Assembly (NCBI RefSeq): GCF_017743935.1
Contig: NZ_JAGHRE010000001.1
Location: 1 to 64,000, forward strand
Source: Tropicibacter sp. R16_0
GTDB lineage: Bacteria > Pseudomonadota > Alphaproteobacteria > Rhodobacterales > Rhodobacteraceae
Reading direction: 5' to 3'
Length of the DNA stretch: 64,000 nucleotides
In this document: positions 35,316-43,762 of the stretch, piece after piece
Layout of the letters: each line of letters opens with the position of its first letter
Position numbering within the stretch: position 1 is the stretch's first letter
Program-made: the position numbers and the translations under genes
Notes under the pieces: model-generated
Database searches by the model: none
The model's input: the letters and a program-made list of their open reading frames with translations, nothing else
Told to the model about the DNA's origin: nothing

Positions 35316-36338
35316 TTAGTTCGCAGCCATGTCCGATTTGATCTGGTCGTATGCGGCTTGCGCATCGATGCCAGCCTCGGCGACTTCGGCAAGAACCTTG
35401 GCGCGCACCTCTTCGGCGATGGCGTTGAACTTCTCCATGTCCGCGTCCGTGGCTGCGTTGATCGCGTTGCCTTCGGTTTCGGTGGTGGCGTCACGGCCGA
35501 TGCCGTCGATCTCGTCCCAGATCTTGCCGATTTCACGGCTCAGCGGCTCGCCAAAGACTTTCTCGTCCAGTGCCGCCTGGATGTCGGCGGGCAGGTCGGC
35601 AAAGGTGTCTTCGTTCATGATGAAGGCGAAAGAGCCGCGATACAGACCGCCGGGAACTTCGTAGACGTTCTTGGCAACCTCGGTCAGCTTGAAGCCCTTG
35701 CGGGATTCAAACGGCATGACAACACCGTCGGCCGCGTTCGAGGCCAGGGTCTCGTACACTTTCGGGGCAGGCACCTTGATGCCGGTTGCACCCAGGGCCG
35801 CGCCCACGTCGCCGCCCACACCGCCGGGGATCCGCACCTTGAGGCCAGCAATCTGGCTCATGTCGGTGACAGCCGCGTTCGAGTGCAGCTGCGCGGGGCC
35901 ATGTGTGTGCAGCGCGATCAGCTTGACGCCGCGGTGCTCGTTGGCCTTGGACAGGTAGTTCTCGTAGGCGCGCCAATAGGCAACCGATGCAGCCTCGGCC
36001 GAACCTTCGTAGCCGGGCAGCTCGATCAGCTTGGTGGTGACAAAGCGGCCGGGCTGATAGCCGTGGAAGATGATCGAGGCATCAGCGGCGCCGTCCTGGA
36101 TCAGGTCCATCTGCGCGGGGGGCGGGGCGATGCCCAGTTTCAGCTCGGCCGTGACCTTGCCGTCGGTGGCTTCTTCAACCATCTCGACGAACTTGGGCCA
36201 CATCTTGGCGTTGATGCCATGGGTCGGCGGTGCCCAGCTGGAAATCGTCAGCGTGTAATCAGCTGCAAACGCTGCTGCGCCCGATACGGCCAAGGCCGCC
36301 GAGGCCAGCAGAGTGCTCAGTTTCGTGAATTTTACCAT
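35316..36338 (-). CDS. TRAP transporter substrate-binding protein (DctP family)
   Basis: The 340-residue periplasmic protein has a signal peptide (LLASAALAVSGAAAFAADY) and a DctP fold with ISSWAPPTHGINAKMWPKF at the start of the mature part. The ligand-binding arginine is probably in LKVRIPGGVGGD. It lies first in the dctP-dctQ-dctM order, with hairpins separating it from the permeases. The ligand cannot be deduced from sequence; the paa surroundings favour an aromatic carboxylate. Confidence 0.92.
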   Translation of the reverse strand: MVKFTKLSTLLASAALAVSGAAAFAADYTLTISSWAPPTHGINAKMWPKFVEMVEEATDGKVTAELKLGIAPPPAQMDLIQDGAADASIIFHGYQPGRFVTTKLIELPGYEGSAEAASVAYWRAYENYLSKANEHRGVKLIALHTHGPAQLHSNAAVTDMSQIAGLKVRIPGGVGGDVGAALGATGIKVPAPKVYETLASNAADGVVMPFESRKGFKLTEVAKNVYEVPGGLYRGSFAFIMNEDTFADLPADIQAALDEKVFGEPLSREIGKIWDEIDGIGRDATTETEGNAINAATDADMEKFNAIAEEVRAKVLAEVAEAGIDAQAAYDQIKSDMAAN

Positions 36339-36488
36339 TGGGTTTCCTCCCTCGCAGAATGGTGTTGATGAACGCGGATAATGGTTGTTTTTGTAACCAT
36401 CAACGCATTGTGGGTGGTCTTATGATCGGTTCATTTTCCCGATTTGGGGTGTGTCAGATAGGTTTTGGATTTCGTTAAGATGCAGATT

Positions 36489-38453
36489 TCATGCAGCTTT
36501 TTCCTGCTTGGATGAGGCCAGAAACATCGGCCCCCCACGCCAGCGCGGAAATCCGTAGCCAAAAAGTTTCACGACATCCACATCTTCGGCGCGCTCGGCG
36601 ATTCCCTCGTTTACGATCTGCTGACCTTCTTGCGCCAGCACGTCCAACAGCCGATCCGAGATCTGGTCTGAGGTGAAGCTGTGGCGGGTCAAACCGTTGT
36701 CCTTGGAGTAGGCGACGATCAGGTCTTCGACCTCTGTATCGCGGATCGGGCTGCGCGATCCTTCCTCGTAACGATACCAGCCCTTGCCGCTGCGCTGGCC
36801 CAGGCGGTCCATCCCGCACAGCGTGTCGGCAATGCGCTCGTAGCGCTCGTTCGGGTCGCGGGTTGCGGCCTGACGTTTGCGGTTGGCCCAGGCGATTTGC
36901 AGCCCGGTGAGGTCCTGCAACTCAAACGGGCCCATGGGCATGCCCGCCGCGCGCATCGCGGCATCGACCTGATACGGCAAGGCTCCATCGGCCAGCAGGT
37001 ATTCCGCCTCGCGCCGGTATGCGGCCAGCATCCGGTTGCCGATGAACCCATCGCAGATGCCCGACAGGACCGAAACCTTGCGCAGCCGCTTGCCCAGGGC
37101 AAAGCCTGTGGCGATGACCTGCGGGTCGGTGTAGGGCGTTTTGACGATCTCGAGCAGCTTCATCACATGCGCCGGGCTGAAAAAGTGCAAGCCGAGGCAC
37201 CGCAACGGGTTGGGGATACCGTCAAAGATCAGGGTTGGATCGAGGTATGAGGTGTTGGTCGCCAGGATTGCGTCCGGGCTCATGACGGCCGACAATTGGC
37301 GGAACACGTCACGTTTGACGTCCAGATCCTCGAACACGGCCTCGATCGCAAGGTCCGCGTTGGCGGCGTCGGCATACCTGTCTGTTGTCGCCAGGCGCTG
37401 CATCATATCTGCGTGTTGACCGGGCGAGAACTTGCCGCGTTTGACGCCACCATCGATGAGCCCATCAACGCGTGATCGCGCGGCTTGGGCGGCGGTTGCG
37501 TCCCGTTCGATCAATGTCACTGACAGACCCCCGCTCAGGCAGGCCATGGCAATGCCGGCGCCCATCAGGCCACCGCCCACAATGGCGATCTGGTTCAATT
37601 GGCGCGGTGCAACACCGTCGATCAGCTTGGGTTTGCTGACAGCGCGCTCGGCAAAAAACGCATAGCGCAAAGCGCGGCTCTCGACCGAGTGGCGCAGCTT
37701 CAGGTGCAAGGTGCGCTCGACCGGCTGACCCTGTTCAAACGGCAATGCAGCCCATTGCAGCGCCTCGAGGTTCAGAACTGGGGAGTGCTGGCCTTTGGCG
37801 CGTTTTTTCAATGAGGCTTCGGTTGCTGCATATTCCTCCAACGGCAATGCGGCGACGGTACGGTCACGTACTTTCACAGGGCGTTCGGGCAGGTTTTGGG
37901 CAAATGCGTGGGCAGTCTCTTTCAGGTCACCCTGTACAATCTGATCCAATCCGCCCAGGTCCAGCACTTTCTCGGCAGATAGAACCTTCCCCGAGCAGGC
38001 CATGTCGATGGCGGCTTGCATTCCAATCAGGCGTGGCGCGCGTTGTGTGCCACCTGCACCGGGGATCAGGCCGACGTTGACCTCGGGTAGGCCAAACCTG
38101 GTTCCGGGTGCCGCAATCCGCCAGGCGCAGCCCATGGCAATCTCGAACCCGCCGCCCAGAACGTTGCCGTGCATCGCAGCGATGAAAGGCGTTTCGCTGT
38201 CCTCGATCATCTGAACCACATCTGGCAGGTGCGGTTCTTCCGGGGTGCGGTCAAACTCGGACATGTCACCGCCAGCGACAAAGGTGCGACCGGCGCAGGT
38301 CAGGATCGCAACGCGCGCGCCTTGGACCTGTTGAACGGCGGCAGCCAGACCCGCACGCACCGCAGTTGAGGTGGCGTTCACCGGGGGATTGTCAATCTCA
38401 ACCCAAGCGATGTCGCCCTCATGCGTGACCGTAACAACCGTGCTGTCCGTCAT
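36489..38453 (-). CDS. Fused enoyl-CoA hydratase / 3-hydroxyacyl-CoA dehydrogenase (FadJ-like)
   Basis: This 654-residue trifunctional-type protein has an N-terminal crotonase domain (GRTFVAGGDMSEF, GLIPGAGGTQRAPRL). A Rossmann dehydrogenase domain (VGGGLMGAGIAMACLSGG) and two C-terminal helical domains (CDGFIGNRMLAAYRREAEY) follow. In this locus there are no separate paaF or paaH genes, so it probably performs both steps on the ring-opened intermediates. The ATG at 38453 is used; the ORF continues upstream across the promoter without meaning. It is divergent from paaG across a shared PaaR-type dyad. Confidence 0.9.
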   Translation of the reverse strand: MTDSTVVTVTHEGDIAWVEIDNPPVNATSTAVRAGLAAAVQQVQGARVAILTCAGRTFVAGGDMSEFDRTPEEPHLPDVVQMIEDSETPFIAAMHGNVLGGGFEIAMGCAWRIAAPGTRFGLPEVNVGLIPGAGGTQRAPRLIGMQAAIDMACSGKVLSAEKVLDLGGLDQIVQGDLKETAHAFAQNLPERPVKVRDRTVAALPLEEYAATEASLKKRAKGQHSPVLNLEALQWAALPFEQGQPVERTLHLKLRHSVESRALRYAFFAERAVSKPKLIDGVAPRQLNQIAIVGGGLMGAGIAMACLSGGLSVTLIERDATAAQAARSRVDGLIDGGVKRGKFSPGQHADMMQRLATTDRYADAANADLAIEAVFEDLDVKRDVFRQLSAVMSPDAILATNTSYLDPTLIFDGIPNPLRCLGLHFFSPAHVMKLLEIVKTPYTDPQVIATGFALGKRLRKVSVLSGICDGFIGNRMLAAYRREAEYLLADGALPYQVDAAMRAAGMPMGPFELQDLTGLQIAWANRKRQAATRDPNERYERIADTLCGMDRLGQRSGKGWYRYEEGSRSPIRDTEVEDLIVAYSKDNGLTRHSFTSDQISDRLLDVLAQEGQQIVNEGIAERAEDVDVVKLFGYGFPRWRGGPMFLASSKQEKAA

Positions 38454-38499
38454 GTGCCTTGCCCTCAAAATCGGAGAATCAACATATTCGAAAAATTTA

Positions 38500-38520
38500 T
38501 TGACCAACCGTTCGGTTAAT
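38500..38520. promoter_or_regulatory. Candidate PaaR operator in the divergent fadJ-like/paaG promoter
   Basis: This 21-bp element starts TTGACC and ends CGGTTAAT, with AACCG and CGGTT as perfect arms around TT. It is nearly central between the two divergent starts. It differs at only three positions from the reverse complement of the element before paaZ and is related to that at 48690-48710. It is the best candidate site for the TetR regulator PaaR encoded at 41.1 kb. Confidence 0.75.
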
Positions 38521-38559
38521 GCAACTATTTTGTCGAAACATTTGCAAAGCGGGCCTGAC

Positions 38560-39345
38560 ATGAGCGATACGATTCTTGCGCAAGACCATGGAAATTGGGT
38601 GGAAATCACCCTGAACCGTCCAGATCGCCTGAACAGTTTCAACGACGAAATGCACTATGCGCTGCGCTCTGCACTGGAAAATGCGCGCGATTCTGGTGCT
38701 CGTGCGGTGCTGCTGACCGGGGCCGGTCGTGGGTTCTGTGCAGGTCAGGACCTGGGCGATCGCGACCCGTCAAAGATGGACGGTCCCCCTGATCTGGGCA
38801 AAACGGTGCGCACATTCTATGCGCCGTTGGTCACCCTGATCCGCTCGCTGAACTTCCCCGTCATCTGCGCCGTCAACGGTGTGGCCGCCGGGGCAGGGGC
38901 CAATATTGCGTTAGCGTGCGATATGGTGCTGGCAGGTGAAAGCGCCAAGTTCATCCAATCGTTTTCCAAGGTCGGCCTGATCCCGGACACCGGCGGCTCA
39001 TGGCATCTGCCGCGCCTGCTGGGCGAGGCACGCGCCAAGGGGCTGGCGTTTACGGCGCTGCCCCTTCCCGCGAAACAGGCCGAAGACTGGGGTCTGATCT
39101 GGAAGGCCCTGCCTGACGACGCATTGATGCCTGAGGCGCGCGCTTTGGCCGAGCAGTTCGCCAACGGTCCCACACTGGGAATGGGTCTGACCAAACAGTG
39201 CATTCAGGCCGCCGCAACCGACGATCTGATCGAGCATCTTGAAATGGAAGCCGATGCCATGAAAACCTGTGGCGAAAGCGCGGATTACGCTGAAGGTGTC
39301 ACCGCGTTTCTGGAAAAGCGCAGCCCCAAGTTTCAAGGCAAGTGA
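38560..39345 (+). CDS. paaG: 1,2-epoxyphenylacetyl-CoA isomerase PaaG
   Basis: This 261-residue crotonase-fold protein converts ring-1,2-epoxyphenylacetyl-CoA to oxepin-CoA and also shifts double bonds later in the pathway. Motifs include LNRPDRLNSFNDEMH, GAGRGFCAGQDLGDRD (the Asp needed for isomerisation is in this part) and KVGLIPDTGGSWHLPRLLG. The start at 38560 follows a short spacer from the PaaR-type dyad. It leads a rightward operon paaG-paaI-paaK-paaR with tiny gaps. Confidence 0.94.
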   Translation: MSDTILAQDHGNWVEITLNRPDRLNSFNDEMHYALRSALENARDSGARAVLLTGAGRGFCAGQDLGDRDPSKMDGPPDLGKTVRTFYAPLVTLIRSLNFPVICAVNGVAAGAGANIALACDMVLAGESAKFIQSFSKVGLIPDTGGSWHLPRLLGEARAKGLAFTALPLPAKQAEDWGLIWKALPDDALMPEARALAEQFANGPTLGMGLTKQCIQAAATDDLIEHLEMEADAMKTCGESADYAEGVTAFLEKRSPKFQGK

Positions 39346-39347
39346 CA

Positions 39348-39776
39348 ATGACACCAAAGACCCGCGCCGAACGCGCCGCCCAGGCCATGTGGGATGGGGA
39401 TCAGGCCTCGAAATGGGCCGGAATGGAGATCACCCATATTGACGAGGCGACGGCAACGCTTGAGATGACGGTCGAGGCGCATCACTGTAACGGGCACGGG
39501 ATCTGCCATGGCGGCGTGACCTTCATGCTGGCCGACAGTGCCTTTGCCTTTGCCTGCAACAGCCGCAACCAATCGACTGTTGCCCAACACAATGTGATCA
39601 GCTTCATCGCGCCCGGAAACTTGGGCGACAGGCTGATCGCCACCGCAACCGAGCTGAGCCTGACCGGGCGCAGCGGGATCTATGATGTAACCGTGATCAA
39701 TCAGGACGGCCAACAGATCGCCGAATTCCGGGGCTTTTCCCGGGCGATCAAAGGCACCCTGTTTGATGAAGATTGA
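39348..39776 (+). CDS. paaI: Hydroxyphenylacetyl-CoA thioesterase PaaI
   Basis: This 142-residue hotdog-fold thioesterase removes CoA from dead-end phenylacetyl-CoA derivatives, protecting the CoA pool. It has the PaaI motif GHGICHGGVTFMLADSAFAF, with the catalytic Asp in LADSAF, and the HNVISFIAPG strand. The ATG at 39348 is two bases after the paaG stop. It is a normal member of paa clusters and lies between paaG and paaK. Confidence 0.93.
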   Translation: MTPKTRAERAAQAMWDGDQASKWAGMEITHIDEATATLEMTVEAHHCNGHGICHGGVTFMLADSAFAFACNSRNQSTVAQHNVISFIAPGNLGDRLIATATELSLTGRSGIYDVTVINQDGQQIAEFRGFSRAIKGTLFDED

Positions 39777-39791
39777 TGCGTGGAGGACGCC

Positions 39792-41102
39792 ATGAAGGAC
39801 CTGACCCCGAACAAAGCCGACCTGGACCCGATCGAGATCGCCTCGATTGACGAGATCCGCGCAAAACAGCTGGAGCGGATGAAGTGGTCAGTGCGCCACG
39901 CCTATGACAACGTGCCGATGTACAAACAGCGGTTCGACGAGGCGGGCGTGCACCCAGACGATCTGCAAAGCCTGTCGGATCTGGCCAAGTTCCCGTTCAC
40001 CTATAAAAACGACCTGCGCGACAACTATCCATTTGGCCTGTTTGCCGTCCCGCGTGAACAGATCATTCGCCTCCATGCCTCGTCCGGCACCACCGGCAAG
40101 GCGACGGTTGTGGGCTATACCGCCAATGACATCAACAATTGGGCCGATCTGCTGGCGCGTTCGCTGCGGGCCTCGGGGCTGCGCAAGGGTGATATGGTGC
40201 ACAACGCCTATGGCTATGGCCTGTTCACGGGTGGTCTGGGCGCGCATTACGGCATCGAACGTCTGGGCGCGACTGTGGTGCCGATGGGCGGTGGCCAGAC
40301 CGAAAAGCAGGTGGGCCTGATCAACGACTTTAAACCCGACGGCATCATGGTGACGCCCTCCTATATGCTCAACATCCTGGAACAGTTCCACAAGATGGGT
40401 CTGGACCCACGCGAAAGCTCGCTTTCGGTGGGTGTCTTCGGCGCCGAACCCTGGACCAACGCCATGCGGCTGGAGGTCGAGCAGGCGTTCGACATGCATG
40501 CGGTCGACATCTATGGCCTGTCCGAGATTATGGGGCCGGGCGTTGCAAATGAATGCGTCGAGACCAAGGATGGTCTGCATGTATGGGAAGACCATTTCTA
40601 TCCCGAAGTCATCGACCCCGAAACCGGCGAAGTGCTACCTGATGGCGAGATGGGCGAGCTGGTATTCACCACGCTCACCAAAGAGGGCCTGCCGATGATC
40701 CGCTATCGCACCCGCGACCTGACGCGCCTGCTGCCGGGCACAGCGCGTTCGCTGCGTCGGATGGAGAAGATCACCGGCCGTTCGGATGACATGATCATCT
40801 TGCGTGGGGTCAACGTGTTCCCGACACAGATCGAAGAACAGTTGATGGCCACGGGCGGGCTGGCCCCGCATTTCCAGATCGAGCTCTACAAATCCGGGCG
40901 TATGGATGCTATGCGGGTCTTTGTCGAAGCCAACCCGGATGCAGCTGACGAGCTGAGCAAGACCGCCGCCGCGCGGATGCTGAGCAAGCGGATCAAGGAT
41001 ATCGTGGGCGTTTCAACAGAAATCATCGTGGGCGATCCCGGCGAGGTGGCGCGCTCCGAAGGTAAAGCCAAGCGCGTCGTCGACAACCGAGACAAGGAAT
41101 AG
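39792..41102 (+). CDS. paaK: Phenylacetate-CoA ligase PaaK
   Basis: This 436-residue AMP-forming ligase activates phenylacetate to phenylacetyl-CoA, the entry step of the pathway. The ATP loop SSGTTGKATVVGYT, the YGLSEIMGPGVANEC segment and the IRYRTRDLT and GRSDDMIILRGVNVFPTQIEE motifs are all present. GGAGGACGCC lies immediately before the ATG at 39792, which supports it over the GTG four codons earlier. It is followed three bases later by paaR. Confidence 0.96.
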   Translation: MKDLTPNKADLDPIEIASIDEIRAKQLERMKWSVRHAYDNVPMYKQRFDEAGVHPDDLQSLSDLAKFPFTYKNDLRDNYPFGLFAVPREQIIRLHASSGTTGKATVVGYTANDINNWADLLARSLRASGLRKGDMVHNAYGYGLFTGGLGAHYGIERLGATVVPMGGGQTEKQVGLINDFKPDGIMVTPSYMLNILEQFHKMGLDPRESSLSVGVFGAEPWTNAMRLEVEQAFDMHAVDIYGLSEIMGPGVANECVETKDGLHVWEDHFYPEVIDPETGEVLPDGEMGELVFTTLTKEGLPMIRYRTRDLTRLLPGTARSLRRMEKITGRSDDMIILRGVNVFPTQIEEQLMATGGLAPHFQIELYKSGRMDAMRVFVEANPDAADELSKTAAARMLSKRIKDIVGVSTEIIVGDPGEVARSEGKAKRVVDNRDKE

Positions 41103-41105
41103 AAT

Positions 41106-41702
41106 TTGGCCCGCACGATTGCAAAAGACCATGATCAGAAACGGGCTCAGATCCTGAAATCCGCCGCGCGCGTCTTCGCGCGCGAGGGATTCGACCGCGC
41201 GTCCATGACCCAATTGGCGCGCGAATGCGGGATATCAAAGGCGAATATCTATCACTACTACGACAGCAAGGATGCCATCCTGTATGACATCCTGGAAATC
41301 TATTTGCGTGAACTGCGGGATCTGATTTGCGGCATCGACCTGTCCGGGTTGGATGACGCGGCCCGTTTGCGCAAGGTGATCGCCGAGATCTTGCTGGCCT
41401 ATCAGGGGGTGGACGACGAACACCGCGTTCAGATCAGCGGCATGTCCGCCTTGCCCGAAGACCAGCAAAGGATCCTGCGTGGCTATCAGCGCGATATGGT
41501 CGACTATCTAAGCGACATCCTGTGCCAAGTTGCCCCCGGTACATTCGAAAACAGCCCAGGCAAGCTTCGGTCCACGACAATGTCGATATTCGGCATGCTG
41601 AATTGGTACTACATGTGGAATACAGGTGCGGGAACGCAGGCGCGCGAAGACTATGCCGATCTGGTGACCAAACTGACCTTGGATGGCGTTCGGTCACTCT
41701 GA
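41106..41702 (+). CDS. paaR: TetR family regulator PaaR
   Basis: This 198-residue TetR protein has a typical N-terminal DNA-binding domain, with ILKSAARVFAREGFDRASMTQLA and the turn CGISKANIYHYYDSKDAIL. Its place after paaK in the paa operon and its length match PaaR, which responds to phenylacetyl-CoA in other proteobacteria. The start appears to be a TTG at 41106 with AAGGAA just before it. Its last bases overlap the convergent epimerase-like gene by 9 nt. Confidence 0.88.
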   Translation: MARTIAKDHDQKRAQILKSAARVFAREGFDRASMTQLARECGISKANIYHYYDSKDAILYDILEIYLRELRDLICGIDLSGLDDAARLRKVIAEILLAYQGVDDEHRVQISGMSALPEDQQRILRGYQRDMVDYLSDILCQVAPGTFENSPGKLRSTTMSIFGMLNWYYMWNTGAGTQAREDYADLVTKLTLDGVRSL

Positions 41703-42839
41703 CTTGGGGTGCGGTCGCCTTCGTAGGGCAGCCTTTCGTGCGAACGTGACCGTATCCAGATAGGTTTGGGATAGCTCGGAGCGGGTATCCTTCAGCAATA
41801 GATCGCCATAGCTTAGAAACCGCTGCGCCCCTGTCAGTTCATAAAGCTGATAGAGCTGCCGAATGGCCCGACCCGGCAAATAATCCCCTTCAAACCAACG
41901 TCCCAGGGCGTAACGGCTGTAGGTGCCGGGACGACGGAAGCACGCAACGGTTGCTTCGATCGTTGTCGCTCCGGCCCGAGTGAGAGTTCCGAAACCCTGC
42001 CCCGGAAAGCGAAGCGAAAGCTCATGCAGCGCCAGAACGGCAAATATGTGACCGTTTTGAACCCGCGTGGCGCGCCCGTTGGGCAATGGATACTCATCGA
42101 ACCAAAGGTATCCCGCGCGATCTCGAAATGAAATCCACCGGTCTGGGGCAACACGTCCTTGGGCATGGATCTTTTGAAACGCGCGGCCGTACAGCAAAAG
42201 GTCTTCGTCCACGGCAAGATGTTTGGAAAGGCGAAGGCAGCCAAGGATCGCAAAGGCGTTCGAGATGGCGCTGACCCAAGGCGCGTCCAAGGCGGGCGAC
42301 GTCGAAGTCAGGGCAAAGCGATTTTCGACAAATGCCGCATCTCCATCGCGAACAGTGAAGGCGCGCAACCGTTCCAGCAGCAGATTGACCAGTGTCAGGG
42401 CAGCCAGTTGCCGCGCCGGGTCCAGCTCGGATTTCAGGTATTCGTCAAGGGCGATGGCGTTCCGCCAGAAAACGACTGGCTGAAACAGCTGCCTATAATC
42501 CTCGGTGTAGGTCTTGGACCAGGGGAAAGGCAGGGCCTCTTCCAAGGACAATGACGTATCCGGATGCCACCCCTCTGGCGGCGACAGAACCGGATGCTGC
42601 CCGACGACAGGCGTTGTCAAAAGATCGTAGTCCACCACCAAAAACCCGGGCAAGTCAGAAGCAATCGAATGCATCTGCGCCGCCTTCGGTCGGGTCGGGC
42701 GCCATCGTTCCCCGCCTTTGAGAAGGCGGGCGTAATACACCATATGGACCAGAACATGCTGTGTGTAGTGCCGACAGAAATGCAGCACAGGACGCACAAC
42801 TTTCCGCACCCTAGGAAGATTTTGAGTAGAGGGTTTCAC
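41694..42839 (-). CDS. D-glucuronyl C5-epimerase-like protein
   Basis: This 381-residue protein resembles the C-terminal domain of D-glucuronyl C5-epimerases. The segment WFDEYPLPNG followed by RVQNGHIFAVLALHEL corresponds to the WFxEYP...NGxIyslxgL core of that family. A preceding AISNAFAILGCLRL helix and a later ALGRWFEGDYLP fit an alpha/alpha barrel. No signal peptide is visible. The enzyme family edits uronic acids in polymers such as heparan; a bacterial target is unknown. It stands alone, convergent with paaR and unrelated to paa function. Confidence 0.68.
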   Translation of the reverse strand: MKPSTQNLPRVRKVVRPVLHFCRHYTQHVLVHMVYYARLLKGGERWRPTRPKAAQMHSIASDLPGFLVVDYDLLTTPVVGQHPVLSPPEGWHPDTSLSLEEALPFPWSKTYTEDYRQLFQPVVFWRNAIALDEYLKSELDPARQLAALTLVNLLLERLRAFTVRDGDAAFVENRFALTSTSPALDAPWVSAISNAFAILGCLRLSKHLAVDEDLLLYGRAFQKIHAQGRVAPDRWISFRDRAGYLWFDEYPLPNGRATRVQNGHIFAVLALHELSLRFPGQGFGTLTRAGATTIEATVACFRRPGTYSRYALGRWFEGDYLPGRAIRQLYQLYELTGAQRFLSYGDLLLKDTRSELSQTYLDTVTFARKAALRRRPHPKSE

Positions 42840-42937
42840 TATTCTGGAACCAAAGGACTAAATGTCAAAAAATGGTATGCAATCTTATGTTGCAGGACAT
42901 GACACGCTGTCAATGTGGCGAAAGTGAGTATGCAAGC

Positions 42938-42959
42938 GGCCGCAGACAAAGCTGCGGCC
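42938..42959 (-). terminator. Strong stem-loop after the paa operon
   Basis: GGCCGCAG and CTGCGGCC form a perfect 8-bp stem with a 6-base loop, 30 bases past the stop of the last leftward paa gene. There is no clear T-run, so it is called from position and stem strength. Confidence 0.55.
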
Positions 42960-42989
42960 ATTCAGATTTCAGTTTGCAAAGGCCAAGCC

Positions 42990-43751
42990 TCAGGACGGAA
43001 CGTCCAGGCCAAAGCTTTCAAGCAAGGTGGTCGCCTCTGCCTCCCAACGGGTTTTCAGTTCCGCGTTGGTCGACTTGCGCAGGCCCATTTCCTTCAGGCT
43101 TTCGGCCTTGGTTGATGAGCTGGAGCCGAAGCTTGCAGCGACACGGGGCCACCAGTAGTTGACGGCGGCTTGCAAGGCAGCGGTTTCGCCTTCTTCGATC
43201 AGCTTGATGACGCCCTCGGCAGCCAGTTCTGCATGACGGGTTTCGATCGGGGTGATCGTGCGGAATGCTTCGGCCAGCGGCTGATATGAGATCATCGAGA
43301 ACTCGGTCAGTTGGATGACGACTGCCCGGCCCATCAGCAGATTCATCGCCACGGCGTCCACCCAACCATCAAGCGGATAGTTGAACACCGCCAGACGCAT
43401 GTCGTGGTCCGTACGCGAGGTTCCGATGTCTGCATCCCGTTCCAAACGTGTGGTCCAGGGGTGATTGTTTGCGTAGCGATCTGCATCAGCGCCGAAATCA
43501 CCCATGATCCGAAGCACACGGTCGGCATTGTCGGTTTTTTCCAGCACGATCTTGGCTGCGGCAATGCGTTCCTTGATGCCGGGACCTGCGTTGATCACAT
43601 CGGCAAAACCTGCTGCGCCTGCCAGTTCGCTGTCGACAAAGGTCGCCATCAGTTTCATCAGTTCAGCGCGATAGCGCGGTGGCACATTGGTGGGATTGGT
43701 CAGCACCCCGCCGGCGGCCAGGTAGCTTTCGATTGTCATATCTTCTGCCAT
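42990..43751 (-). CDS. Extra PaaA/PaaC-like ferritin-fold protein in the paa operon
   Basis: This 253-residue all-helical protein resembles the PaaA_PaaC family but is a further member after paaE. Possible metal ligands are Glu42 (VDSELAG), Glu71 with Asp74 where ExxH would be expected (LEKTDNAD), and Glu169/His172 (IETRHAE). The set is therefore incomplete compared with PaaA. The overall pattern with QLTEFSMISYQPLAEAF matches the ferritin-like helices of the family. It is 11 bases downstream of paaE, so it is co-transcribed. It could be an accessory or regulatory subunit, or a separate oxygenase. Confidence 0.75.
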   Translation of the reverse strand: MAEDMTIESYLAAGGVLTNPTNVPPRYRAELMKLMATFVDSELAGAAGFADVINAGPGIKERIAAAKIVLEKTDNADRVLRIMGDFGADADRYANNHPWTTRLERDADIGTSRTDHDMRLAVFNYPLDGWVDAVAMNLLMGRAVVIQLTEFSMISYQPLAEAFRTITPIETRHAELAAEGVIKLIEEGETAALQAAVNYWWPRVAASFGSSSSTKAESLKEMGLRKSTNAELKTRWEAEATTLLESFGLDVPS

Positions 43752-43762
43752 GATCCCTCTCC

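Noticed and set aside
36410-36435. PaaR-like half element upstream of dctP
   Set aside because: Only one half (GATCGGTTCAT) matches; the other arm is missing, so it is not listed as an operator.
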